From Fistulifera solaris (Eukaryota; Bacillariophyta; Bacillariophyceae; Naviculales; Stauroneidaceae), in NCBI GenBank assembly GCA_030295235.1, contig AP026146.1, forward strand, positions 1 to 64,000: DNA of 64,000 bases, given 5' to 3'. Below are positions 32,650 through 44,732 of the stretch, piece after piece. Under the pieces are notes generated by a model that did not search any database, had not been told where the DNA came from, and saw nothing but the letters and a program-made list of their open reading frames with translations. Position numbers and translations under genes: made by a program. Numbering within the stretch: position 1 is the first letter of the stretch; each line of letters starts with the position of its first letter.

Positions 32650-35578
32650 CTATGATAGTCCACCCTTCACAATTTCGTTTGCCTTTTCTACCAATTCCCT
32701 TAACGTCTCATTTAGACGCTGAAGCTTACGATTTCTATCCGTCTGCTCCATGGCTTCTTCCTGCAAGCTTTCCAAAGACATGCGCTCTCGTTCCCGCTTC
32801 CTTCGAGAAAGAATGATGGTCATTCGGCGCTTCCTCTCGACCTTTTCTGAGTCTTCCTCTTGCAAAAGAAGCTTATTGCGAGGAATCAGGTATCTAGCTG
32901 AAAGTTCTTCTTCCCTGCTATTCGTGAACAGACCCCATTCGTATCGGACTCGCAGCTCTTGCCACTTCACAAAATCGTCGAAACCTAGTAGACCAAACAA
33001 TGCCTTGGGTAAGCTTTCTCTTGAATAGCCATAGTCTAAGAGATTTTGCAATAAATCTTCTCTCGAAGTACCGACATGGGTTTCCACAGCAGGCGCACCC
33101 AAGACTTGTTGAAAATCCAATACCCTCTTTGTCTTGTTCAGTCTAGCCTCCATCGAGCTTTCAACTAAAACGTCCGCTGGGCATAGGTCCAAACCCAGAA
33201 TGTGAACTTCATGAACGCGAACAGGCATTACAGGCAGTATCGTATCTACAAAGTGCTCTTTGAAAACGCGGTCGAAGCTTGGGTCTGACCAAAAGTATAA
33301 CAAATTGAACCCTTTCATTTGAGATATAACGTTCTCGGACATGATGGAAAGCATGTAAAATTTGCATCGGGCTCGCGATGAGCTAAACGTGGACTTTTGT
33401 AACTTTGTACCATCACAGTACAGTACGCTTTGCCCGCTCTCGACACATGGCAACTGCATAAGGTAGCCGGTCTGTAGAACAGTAACATCTTTTCGCTCGA
33501 CAGCGCCCTCAAAAGTTTGGTTAAGTGGAAGAAAGGCGCGATCGCCAAACAAGTCCTTTCGTACTTCCCAGTACTTTGCGTACATATTGGCAGCCTTTGT
33601 AGCGTTGCAGTTTGTAAATCGTAAAAATCTTTCCCAAAGACTTTCCTGCTCAGACAGCTCCGGAGCTTTATCTAGCGCTTCTAGATAAGCAGCTTTGTTT
33701 CCATTGGGAATCAGTGCCAATGCAGTTCGCATGGCTTTGATTGCCGATGATGCCACTTCATTTGTGACCGAAACTTCACCATGGTTTTCCTCCAGTCTCT
33801 GACACAAAAGGAACTCCATAGGCCCATCCTGTCCACCTGCTTTCTTCGGAAGACCTTCACTGGTCACGCCCAAAGCCTCAAACTTTTGATGCATCTCCTC
33901 TTGGGCCTCGACACCGACCGAAAAATGTATATTCTGATCTTCACCGAACAAAGTTGTAAACATCCGGACGAGAAATTTACAGCAGAATTCAGTGAATACG
34001 CTCCATCCGGATGGACAAGAGATGATCTGAGTAGTAGTGGGTCTAACTGGAAAGCTTGCTTTAAAAATCTCTCCGGCTTGTACTACGTTTGCTCTCCATC
34101 TTGAATCGATGATGGGAATCTCGATGTGAGAGACCATTGGTATCCCAATAAACTCACCACGAATCGACTTAGGATTTTTAACACTTTCGACGCAACATAA
34201 TACAGCACTTTGACACGCATTTTGAGATCCACTTCGGGATCAGAACTCATCTTCAAGAGAGGTTCTCCACACCAGACCGAGCGACCACAATTACCATTCC
34301 GCAGCAGAAACTGCGATCCTAGTTCCAACGCCATTTCCCCATCAGGGCCCATAGCTCCATTGATCGTCATTGGTAGGAAGGCTCGGTCTCCAAACATATC
34401 AACACGGTACTTCCAATAATTGCAAAGTCGAATAGCCTAAGAACAAAGTGGGCATGGGGCATGAGAGGATTTCATTTTCCATACAACGCGCCAATGCCAA
34501 TGCAACGTACCGCAGCCGCATAATTAAAATCATCAAACTCCAGAAATCTTAATGGTGGTGACTCTGCTTCCACCAAGTCAGGAGTGCGCTGAATGGCTTC
34601 GATGTAGGCAGTTTTATCGCTTTCGGGAAGGAGATCAATGGCTCCGTGAAGACATTCTAAGTTGAAAAGCGTGGCATCCGATTTATGATCCATAATCAAT
34701 GAAGTCAAAGCGTTTGCTGCAACAAATCCAAATTGTGCTAAAAAGCGAGGGTATTCGACACTGGACTGGTAGTTACCCCCCTAGCGTAGGAGGCAAGGCA
34801 TTGGGAAGTATACCGTGTGGTATCAATTTCACCAAGGCTTGCGCCGGAGTCTCGCAGTGGTGCACCACAAAATGACAAGGAATAAATTGCCACGTACGGA
34901 AAAGAGATAAGCATTCTCTACAAACCCTAAATGAGCGTCAGCATCCAATACCAGGTGAATTGCTTTGAGATGAGCCGGAAAAGCTTTCGAGCTAAGCTCC
35001 ATGGTCTTCGAAGCGACCCTATTCTCGGTCCGTTTTGAGGTTCTAAAGTGAATCACGACCTGATAGCCTTTTCCATGCAAAGCGTTGACTCGATGTCGCG
35101 ATAGAAGCTGAAGAATGAAAAAGTAGCGGCGAATGGTCGACTCGATCGAAAATTCGATTTTGTCGGGCTCTAAACTGCGATCAACAACCACCGTATCTTC
35201 CGCGGTAAGCTGAAAGCTTCCCGTTGAAAATAGCATTAAATCTTCTCCTGCGAGAGCGCCATTCCCGCTCAAGTCTAGAACAGGGAGAAAGGCCCTTTCA
35301 CCAAATAGTTCCCTGCGCTTTTCCCAGTAGGTGATTATACGCGTTGCGGCATTCCAGCTGTTGAAATCCGCAAAGACGAGAAATTGCATCGGATCTGACT
35401 CGGTCTGGACGAGTTGAGGGCATCTTACGAGTGCTTCTCGATACGCCGACTGCTGTTGAAGAGGTATTTGAGCAAGGGAATCGTGAAGTTGTTCGAGGGC
35501 GCGGCGATGCCATATCAAATTGGAAGCAGCTGCTTCGGCTTCCGTCGCGGCGAGTACTTGCGAATAATCAAGCATCAT
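32650..35578 (-). CDS. CRAL-TRIO-like/bZIP-like protein, copy 1, frame-broken
   Basis: Tandem paralogue of the gene at 35976-38994. Three modules each begin with an ALIPxxxKxAYxEAL...P.L...ES...FL.F.....AA helical segment and continue through YWExRRxLFGxRAFLPL into a ~180-residue alpha/beta part, resembling CRAL-TRIO (Sec14) N- and lipid-binding lobes. The last ~75 residues are highly basic then heptad-like (KRRMTIILSRRKRERERM, NRKLQRLNETLRELVEKAN), as in a bZIP. Start at the tandem ATGs near 35578. A 73-bp GT-AG intron (34438-34510) matches that of copy 2. Unlike copy 2, the frame breaks at about 34855, 34783 (six-G run) and 34175-34179 (T-run), each by one base. A signalling-lipid-responsive transcription factor is only a guess. 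Confidence 0.62.
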
Positions 35579-35975
35579 CTTTTGATTGCTTTTAAAATCT
35601 TCTAGAGCGCTGGCTCGCAAAATACAAGGTCGCAATTCCTTAACAACGCAAAAGAAAGGTGCAAAACACACGAACGCGTGATGTTTCGTGCTTCCGGCCT
35701 TGTGCGGCGCAAGGGGAGTCAGTCACGTTTGATTGGGTCCCGACTATGAGCTGATAATACTCAGCGAGTTTTTAATACTGGGTACTATCTCGTTATTTGT
35801 TACTAAAGCTAAAAAGAAACTATCTCAGGGAAATATATAAAATCGACTAAAAGGTGGTTAAAGCGACAAGGAAGAGAAAACAAAAAAGCATCGCAAACTA
35901 TGATTCCCGTACTTTGTAATTCACTAATTATTACGATTCTAATCCTATGGTAGACCATAGTGTTGATCCCTTCTA
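35579..35975. other. Intergenic between the tandem copies
   Basis: About 400 bp, upstream of copy 1 and downstream of copy 2. Nothing recognisable. Confidence 0.4.
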
Positions 35976-38900
35976 TTACAACGGTGTGTTTTTGATAAGA
36001 TCATTCGCCTTTTCCAACAGATTCTGTAGTACTTCATTCTGACGCTGAAGCTTACGATTTCTATCCGTCTGCTCCATGGCTTCTTCCTGCAAGCTTTCCA
36101 AAGACATGCGCTCTCGTTCCCGCTTCCTTCGAGAAAGAATGATGGTCATTCGGCGCTTCCTCTCGACCTTTTCTGAGTCTTCTTCGTGCAAAAGAAGCTT
36201 GTTCCGTGGAATCAGGTATTTAGAAGATTGCTCTTGTTCCCTGCTGTTTGTAAATAGACCCCATTCATACCGAACACGTAGCTCTTGCCACTTAACAAAG
36301 TCATCAAAACTGAGTTCGCCGAACACGGTCTTGGGTAGACCCTCCTTTGAATACCCGTGGCTCACCAGCCGTCTTAAGAGATCTTCTCTCGAAGTACCTA
36401 TATGTGCATCGACTGAGCACAAACCTACAGAACGCTGAAAATCCAAAATATGCATCGTCTCCTTCAACCTAGCCTCCACCGAATGGCCATCATCATGGCT
36501 CGCGTCCCTTGAGTTCATATTAAGTGCCAAGACATGGACGTGGTTGACGCGAATTGGCATTACCGGTAAAATTGTTTCGAAAAAGTGATCTTTGAACACA
36601 CGATCAAAACTAGGATCGGACAAGAAGTACAACAGATTGAACCCTCTCGTCTGCGACAAAGGATTCTCGGCCATGATCGAGAGCATGTAGAATTTACATC
36701 GAGCTCGTGATAAGCTCGATGACGACCTTTGCAGCTTCGTACCGTCGACGTAAAGAACACTCTCTCCACTTTCGACACACGGCAACTGCATAAAGTATCC
36801 GGTTTGCAAAACAGCAACATCTTTGCGCTCAAGAACACCTTCGAAGGTTTGATTAAGAGGAAGGACGGCGCGATCACCAAACAGTTCCTTTCGAACTTCC
36901 CAATAATTTGCGTACATGGTGGCGGCTTTCGTAGCGTCACAGTCTGTAAATCGTAGAAAGCATTCCCAAACACTCTCTTGGTCAGCAATGTTGGGGCATT
37001 TGTTGGCTGCTTCTAGATAAGCTACCTTGCTTCCATCTTGGATACAAGAAAGGGCAGTGCGCATGGCTTTAATTGCTGACTTGTTCACTTCTGTTGCGAC
37101 TGAGCTTATATTCCGGTTTTCCTCTCGCTGTTGGCGAGAGAGGAATTCCGCAGGTCCTTGCTGTCCTCCTACTTTTTTAGGTAGACCTTCCTTCGTGATG
37201 CCTATCGCTTCAAACTTTTCTTGCAGCTGTTTTAGCGATTGAGAATCGGAATAAACATGGATATTCACAGGGTCGCCGAGCAAACTTGAATACAATCGAA
37301 GGAATATACTGATGACAATGTTTGATAGGGGGCCCCCAGACGATTTGTAGATCACTTGTGTACCTGCTGGTCGAATAGGGAAGCATTCCTTAAACATTTT
37401 CCCTGACCGAATAAGATTTGCTATCCACCTTGGATCTATTAGAGGGATTTCAATCTCGCTGATCAACGGTATCCCTATCACTCCGTTACGAACAGAGTTT
37501 GGATTCTTGAATATTTTGGAGGCAATGTAAAAGTACATCTTCGCACGCATATTGTAATCCACTTCGGGATCGGAGTCCATTTTCAAAAATGATTCGGCAC
37601 ACCAGACCGTGCGACCGTATTTATCATTTTGTAGCAAGTAATGTACTCCCACCCCCGCAGCCTTTTCACCATCTGGACCCATTGCTCCCTTAAGTGTCAA
37701 CGGTAGCAGGGCACGATCACCGAACACGTGGAAACGGTGTTTCCAGTAATTGCAGAGACGTGTCGCCTTAAACACCGTCATAGACATGAGATACACTAAA
37801 GCAAGCTGTAGAACAAAAGTTGCAATGACAACGTACCGCAGCCCAAGCGTCACAATCACTAAATTCCATAAACAACGTAGGAGGCGACTCGTCTTCCACT
37901 AAATCCGGCACTCGTTGCATTGCTAGGAGATAAGCAGATTTATCAGTGTCGGGAAGCAGATTCATGGCTTCTTTAAACGATTCCATATGACGAGCACTGA
38001 CTCCTCCCGCGAAGTCGTGATCCGAATGTGTGCTCGAGGTTAGCGAAATGCTGGATGCGTCGCACATCACCGAGCTCTCATTTCCCGATCGCGAAGTAAA
38101 CCCAAGCTTGATGAGGAATCGGACAAAATCGACTCCGAGATTGTACGTCCCGCCCAGGGAAAGAGGCAGCGCACTTGGCAGTAAACCATGGGGTACGAGC
38201 TTCATCAAGGCTAGCTCCGGTGTCTCACAGTGATGTAAAAATAAATTACAGGACGACATGCCCCATAACTTACACAGGAGCGACACGGCATTTTGTATGA
38301 AACCCAGCTGAAAGTCAGCCGCAAACACCATATGAACCGCTTTGATGCGAATGGGGAAGGCCGTGGTGCAAATTTCGGACGATTTGGCGGCCACACGTTG
38401 ATCCATCAACTTGAAACGTTTATACCGCACTACGAATTTACAGCCCTGCATCGCGACCACTTGATGTTGGGCTAAGAGCTGATACAGGAATACATTGCGG
38501 CGTATTTGCGACTCGATGGAGAGTTCGGCACATTCGGGCTCCAAGCTGCGATCGACGACTACCGTATCTTCTGCCGTGAGGAGAAAACTTCCCGTTACGA
38601 TGAGCTGCACATCCTCCGCAGTCAGAGCGCCATTTCCGCTCAAATCCAATAGAGGAAGAAAGGCTCGCTCGCCAAAGACTTCCCTCCGCTTTTCCCAATA
38701 CGTTACTAAGCGTTCGGCGGCACTCCAGAAGTTAAAATTTGCAAAATGAAGAAATTGCATCGGGTCGGATTCGGTCTCGACGAGTTGCGGGCATCGTACG
38801 AGAGCTTCTCGATACGCCGACTGCTTTTGAAGAGGTATTAGTGTGAGAGAGTCACGAAGTTGTTCGAGAGCTCGACGCTGAAAAAAGAAACTTGAAATAG

Positions 38901-38994
38901 CCGCTTTGACATCATCTTGCGAAGACTGTTGATTTTGCGTTGCGGCATAAAACATTTTCAAAATTAAAATGCGATTTTTAACTTGCGTCTGCAT
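35976..38994 (-). CDS. CRAL-TRIO-like/bZIP-like protein, copy 2, intact
   Basis: Exons 37837-38994 and 35976-37766, with a 70-bp GT-AG phase-0 intron, give 982 residues without interruption. Module 1 (RRALEQLRDSLTLIP...YWEKRREVFGERAFLPL), module 2 (MESFKEAMNLLPDTDKSAY...YWKHRFHVFGDRALLPL) and module 3 (AIKAMRTALSCIQDGSKVAY...YWEVRKELFGDRAVLPL) share the same layout; the intron cuts module 2. The C-terminus has a basic block (ERKRRMTIILSRRKRERERM) and a heptad segment (NRKLQRQNEVLQNLLEKAN) as in bZIP factors, although the usual basic-region Asn is not evident. 'CRAL-TRIO-like' is inferred from pattern, not alignment. An alternative start is the ATG at 38955. This copy shows the gene structure is real and can be used to judge copy 1. 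Confidence 0.68.
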
Positions 38995-40617
38995 TCAATT
39001 ACAAGAATGCGGCGTAAAATGAGGCGCACGCAACAAAGAGAAGATGAAGAATGCAAATACCAGGTACAGTATTGGTAAAACGGCTTTTTTGTTTCTTGTT
39101 TGTTTCGTTCCTCCGTCGGGAAAAGGCGGACATGATCCTGATTGCGGAACATCCAAGAACCGTTGTTCTCGTCCATCCGGGTCGTGGCGAGGAGCAAACT
39201 GTAACAGGAAACAGCCGAGAAAAATCCGACCTTCCGAAACAGCCTACTGTAGCAACCGAATGTACGGCCACTTTTCACTGGACTCAACGGTCGGACCTCC
39301 AGCTCAGAAAGGCTTCCGGAAGATCGAAACTCATCTTTGCTCTTTCCTCTTTCCACGGTCCAGTTAATTATTGAGGCTAAGGTAGAACGAAAACACAAAC
39401 GACATACGACGGACTGAGTATCTCCAGTCTCCAGTATCGTACAACGTACAACCAACGAGATCAACAGCACCAGACTTAGAAGTTTGAAGTTAGAATTATG
39501 GAAGAACAAAGAACATGAGACATGAGTTTAAAACGATAAAATAAGTTGGCGGCGCATGAAGCATGAAGAATATACCGGTACAAGTTTTTTTGGCAAAAAC
39601 AATAACACATATACTAATATTTATTCCTAATTTCCTAACGTCAAAATGTAATCTTGACATTCGACACCTTCGCTCTTCGCTCCGAGAACTGAAGATATTT
39701 TATCCGCCCCACAATGTCGGGCCTTTTCGGAAAATAATGACGTCATCGTCAACGTCGGTTTTTAGGTAAAAAATGGCTAAATGATTCACTATGCTGACGT
39801 CCTATCTCTACCCCTACAAGAGAACCGAGTCCCTAATACAAGTTAAAGAAACACAACTGGTCGATGCCATGAGTCGTTCACAAATCTCTCCTTATCTATA
39901 TCATGATCTTCATAAAGGTAAGCATCATTATGTATGTAAATAAACCGTTAAAATTAAGAAACGAAGTTATGCTGATGAATGATGAAGATGAGGATTCATG
40001 ATTCTTCAATGTAGTCATTGTCCGCCTAGAACACATTTGTTTAGTTCATCAAAAAATCTAAATCATGTTATGATCATGCTGCCGAGTAGTCTCTGCTGTA
40101 TCTTTTTGTTGGGTACGAGCACCAGAACGAATCGTAACTCCTCTTGTGGGTCGTATATTGTTGTTTCATTTCAACCAAAGGCGTCAAGATGTCGTCTCTC
40201 TCTAGAGAGAGACCGAATGAATAACAGAGAAAGTCTTACCATGAACTAAAAGTAAGTTAATAATTATGTCATGTCGGCAAGGACTATAACATGCGTCAAA
40301 AATGTGACAATTTGACTATGCTAATCGGATTAGAGGGCGCTTTAAGCTAGCGTCGATACCGATATGACGCGAATGTATGACGTACGGACGAACATGCCGA
40401 CGAAGAATGTTAATGGTTAATGAAGCGAAAAAGGATGAAGCGATATCATCGAGCCCACCAAAACAATGTGATAACTGTGCGATCTCCATCCTTGCAATTA
40501 ACAGAATTGCTGCTGATTGATTCCATTTCTATAAATTACCTGAATTGGCTACAAGATTAACTCGTGCTTACACGTCTCAATCGATTGAAGAAATATCTTT
40601 CGAAAGCTCGTAGCATC
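38995..40617. other. Long intergenic region
   Basis: About 1.6 kb. Overlapping open frames in three frames at 39044-39509 cannot all be genes and none has a recognisable domain. Elsewhere AT-rich with a CTCTCTCTAGAGAGAG palindrome at ~40196-40211. No supported gene. Confidence 0.4.
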
Positions 40618-42948
40618 ATGTTTCTACCATTGACGATCGGCTTCTGGATATTCCAGTGCTTCTTGCAGAGCACAAGCGTCGCTACAGCCTTGAACGTCAG
40701 ATCTCAACAACAGCGTGTGACAAATTTGCTACACCGCATCGAACGACTCCGAACTACCCAGACGACGCTCAACTTTATGTCGCAACAACTCGACAGTTTG
40801 TGGTTTTATTTGCAACATGATTTCGGAACGACCGGAAAACTGTCGGAATTGGAAGATGCCATGTTACAACAAGAACCCCTTGAGATACTCGAACGCATGG
40901 CGTTGGTACGTCCGAAAGCTTTGACAGCCATGGAACAGCAACTGCAAGAATTCGAGCACTTGGCTACCATGGTGGCCATATCGGAATTGATGACGACCTT
41001 TCAGGATATGAAACAATCACCATCATCAACCGTAACACCATCCGACCAAGGAACAGCGACAAGTACTACTACACCCTTTACAAGTACATTGACACCAGCA
41101 AAGCCAAATGTCATATCATCAACGTCATCATCCACAAAGGTCCCTTCGTCCCTCGTTTTGGCCAATTTCCGTCGCGAGCAACAACAACAACAATTGAACA
41201 ATGAAACGGTCGTGGATGTTTGTATTGTCGGTGCCGGATTGGGTGGTTTGTGTGCGGGTGCCATATTGAATACATTGTATGGAAAACAAGTGGCAATATT
41301 CGAATCGCATTATTTACCGGGGGTTGTGCCCATGCCTTTCCACGACAAGTGGGCAATCTCCAATTTGTGATGGATTCGGGGCCGACCATTTTGACGGGAT
41401 GTTCCGGTAGTAGCCGAGTCAATGCCTTGCAGCAAGTCTTACAAGCCATCAATCAAACCGTTGAATGGATACCCTATCAATCGTGGGGAATGATTGAATC
41501 GCCGGGGACATCCAATGAACTTCGATGGAGTGTGCCCTTGGGAAAAGAAAAAGATGATACAAGGACCGATTCTACAATTTGGTGGAGCGGCTGCTGTGGA
41601 AGAATACAAAGCTTTGCAAGAATTGACCAAGTCGTTGACGGTCGGAGCCGAATTACCGGCCATGGCAATGCGACCGGGAAAAACAGCATTAGTTCCGTTG
41701 TTGCGCTATCTGCCCACCACTACGAAGTTGTTGAGTCAACCGATGGATCTGTTGACGGGTACTTTTGCACCGTACATAGACGGGCCACTATTTACCGTCC
41801 AAAGTCCTTGGTTACGGAATTGGCTCGATGCTTTGGCGTTTTCTTTGTCCGGACTTCCCGCCAATCGCACCGCGGCGGCGGCCATGGCGGTTATATTACA
41901 GGATATGGAAACGTCGCAATTGGATTATCCTGTCGGTGGGATGGGCAGTATCGTCGACGCATTGGTTCGTGGGGTCGAACAGGGCTCAACGGGCAGTAAA
42001 GTACATTTGCGTTCCCCTGTCAAGTCGATTGATTGCAACGATATTGCGAGTCGTTTCGTTGGAGTCACACTGGGCAATGGAACACGTATACGGGCGCGAC
42101 AAGGTGTTATCTGCAACGCACCTCTTTGGAGTTTGGCGGAGCTCATTAAGGATCCTCGTGCTCTCCGCAAACTGAACAATAACCAATTATACAATCCACC
42201 GGCATCTTCCGAGTCTTCCTCGACACTACCGCGACGACGCACATCATGGGCCAACAATCGCATCGTCAACCATCGCGACAGCACGGCTACTATAGACACA
42301 GAATCGTTGTTACAAAAATGCGAATCGATGGAAATGACTGGCTCCTTCATGCATTTGCATTTGGCCTTGAATGCTTCAGGCCTAGATCTCGCTACCCTGG
42401 AAGCACACTACACGGTGATGGATCGTGGTCTTGGTGGTCACAATTCCACAGACGGTCCCACCGGTATTCTCAATATGATTGCAGTGTCCAATCCGTGTAG
42501 ACTGGATCCGAACTTGGCGCCACCCGGAACTATTGTTGTTCATGCTTATGGAGCCGCCAATGAACCTTATGACATCTGGGAAAGAATGGATCGGAAGTCG
42601 ACTGAATATCGTATATTGAAGCAAAAGCGCTCTGAACCACTTTGGCGAGCCGTCGAAAGTATCATTCCCGACGCACGTGAACGAGTTTTATTGGAACTGA
42701 TCGGTTCGCCACTGACTCACGAGCGCTTTTTACGACGTCCCGGTGGAACGTACGGAAGCGCTACGGAAGATTATCTGCCCAATGGCCTCACATATTTCGA
42801 AAGTTTAGTTCTCGCGAATGACGGTGTGTTCCCCGGTATTGGTGTTCCGGCCGTGGCGATCGCCGGAGCGAGTGCCGCACATGCGTTTGTTTCGATCGGA
42901 GAGCAATGGTCTGTTCTCAACAAGATAGAGCGAAAACGACAACACTAG
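40618..42948 (+). CDS. Carotenoid isomerase/phytoene desaturase-like FAD oxidoreductase
   Basis: CRTISO-like flavoprotein, a family that isomerises or desaturates carotenoids in plastids. The ATG at 40618 gives a hydrophobic leader (MFLPLTIGFWIFQCFLQS...ATA), likely a signal peptide of a bipartite plastid presequence, although no clear ASAFAP motif follows. A helical region (~residues 30-190) precedes the dinucleotide fold VCIVGAGLGGLCAGAILN...VAIFESHYLPGG and CAHAF. MDSGPTILTGCSG and the C-terminal signature DGVFPGIGVPAVAIAGASAAHAF follow. Two opposite one-base breaks at the G-run 41319-41323 (one short) and the A-run 41548-41552 (one extra) cancel each other, so ~75 residues are read in another frame between them. 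The exact substrate is not certain. Confidence 0.78.
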
Positions 42949-43079
42949 GCACGCATGGCAAGCCGGATGTGGTGCAACAATTCAACATCTACTGATTCAG
43001 CTATGACGAGATTCAAGTTTTGGACATGAAATACAACAATGCAGGTAATAAATCTACGGCCTCCGTACGAAAGCGACGG

Positions 43080-44417
43080 TCACGATACCTCCGCGTGTTG
43101 CGGGTACACTCGCGTGAGAGGTGTTAATAGGTTGGAACTGGCATTGACCACTTGCGAATATGTAGGAAACAATCCCAGTGGAGGAATGTGTATCTTTTTT
43201 CTTTTCTTCCAGTGTGTCTGGACGTTTATATCGGTGCGTCCTTGTTCTTTGAACAATTGGGCGAGTTCAAACATCCAATAATGCCTGGCTGATTTGTATT
43301 GGGTGCTCGGTCGGCAGCAATCGGGCGGTGCACCGCCTTTCAACCAAGGTTTCGCCAGACCCGTAAAATGAACAAAACAATTGAAAGGATATTTTGATTG
43401 GGAGTGCTTGCCTGGTAGACGAATCATGGGACTCTCTTTGTTCAGAAAAACGTCCGTGGTTTGATGAAAAGGTCGTATTTTGGGTACGGCGGCACCGTTC
43501 CATCCATAGTGAGTCACAACTCCCGTACGATGCAGGACACTGACGGATTTGCGATGATATTTGGTGTAATAGTAAAGCAGACCCTGATCCGCAAAGGCTG
43601 CGAGAAAAGACCATTGTGTTCCGCTCTGAAGTTTACTGGTCCAAGGATCATTGGTTAGATTTTGACCCCAGCCCATGGTGAGATCAAAGTGCGGATAATC
43701 GAGTTTGGCAGCCTCGTGTTCTCGTCTTGCAATGATCTGTTGAATTTCGTCGAGATATCCTGTTTTTAAAAGAAAGAATCCGCCATTAAAAGGCTCTCTC
43801 AGACCTTCGATCACCACATTTTCTTGGAAGTGGAGCGAAGACAGGAACGGATCCAAGTTGCACAGAGGCATGATATCGCCATCCAGAAAGAGAACTTTTT
43901 CGTATTGCTGCAATCCCAGGATTCGGAATTTATCCAATTGTGTTCGATAAAAGCTTTCGCGTCCAGTCCATTGCGGTGGGATGGAGTAGATGATGACATT
44001 CTGCGAGTCCAGCAACTGCAAGTCTTCAATCGGAAGTTGAGACTCGGTGCTTGTTTGCGACATTTGAAAGAGGGCGACCACATCGGCTTGACTGCCCAGA
44101 CGTTTCAAAATGCGGGCGGCGACGGCAATACTGAACAAATAATTTTGATAGGTGGGACGATTGGCTGGATCGCAACCGCCAATGACAAACGCATATGCGT
44201 AGCGAGATTTGCCGTCTGCTAAAACGGATGACGGAGGCTCAGGAATCATCCCATATGGTGGTTCATGATAGAATTGAAAAAGGTCCGTGAGCTGATACAA
44301 ATTGCGCAAGTTGTGCCAAATCGCTACGATGATGACAAGAAAGGCTCCCACTATCTTCCATGTTCGCTTTTTTTCTTTGTGGTAGAAGCAGGCTAGACAT
44401 GCCGGATGATAGGCCAT
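43080..44417 (-). CDS. GT8-type glycosyltransferase, type II membrane protein
   Basis: Retaining nucleotide-sugar transferase related to glycogenin and galactinol synthase. I chose the ATG at 44417, since it is closely followed by a single hydrophobic anchor (WKIVGAFLVIIVAIW); the frame stays open to an ATG at 44612 that would add 65 residues. Catalytic region: YAYAFVIGG at the start, RTQLDKFRILGLQQYEKVLFLDGDIMPL with the metal-binding DGD, GLREPFNGGFFLLK and, near the end, CFVHFTGLAKPWLKGG, matching the GT8 HFxG.KPW motif. One intact frame. Convergent with the flavoprotein gene, 131 bp apart. Probably Golgi-localised; acceptor unknown. Confidence 0.85.
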   Translation of the reverse strand: MAYHPACLACFYHKEKKRTWKIVGAFLVIIVAIWHNLRNLYQLTDLFQFYHEPPYGMIPEPPSSVLADGKSRYAYAFVIGGCDPANRPTYQNYLFSIAVAARILKRLGSQADVVALFQMSQTSTESQLPIEDLQLLDSQNVIIYSIPPQWTGRESFYRTQLDKFRILGLQQYEKVLFLDGDIMPLCNLDPFLSSLHFQENVVIEGLREPFNGGFFLLKTGYLDEIQQIIARREHEAAKLDYPHFDLTMGWGQNLTNDPWTSKLQSGTQWSFLAAFADQGLLYYYTKYHRKSVSVLHRTGVVTHYGWNGAAVPKIRPFHQTTDVFLNKESPMIRLPGKHSQSKYPFNCFVHFTGLAKPWLKGGAPPDCCRPSTQYKSARHYWMFELAQLFKEQGRTDINVQTHWKKRKKIHIPPLGLFPTYSQVVNASSNLLTPLTRVYPQHAEVS

Positions 44418-44732
44418 GGGCTTTCGTTTTCGTAGGGAATCATTTTTTAAAGCATGGGAGTCACCAGAAAGAAAAGAAGAAAAAATAATAATAGTGCACA
44501 GAGCACAGCCACTAGGCTGTCTTCCAAAGTCAATAGTTGAAGTACTCGAGTGCTCGAGCGTGCTGGGAGGATGTCGGAACGGCTTCTTTTGTACGAATTC
44601 CCTATACAACATTCAAGTACATATTGTGGTATAGATATCAGTACTAGGACTTTAAAACTACACAAAAATTCAAAGCAGTGCCGTTTGCTTTTAAAATACG
44701 AATTAGTGTAGCTAATTTTTTCTTGAAGAATT

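Noticed and set aside
38964-39509. Overlapping open frames in several frames on both strands
   Set aside because: They exclude one another and none shows a domain or signal peptide; probably low stop frequency by chance.
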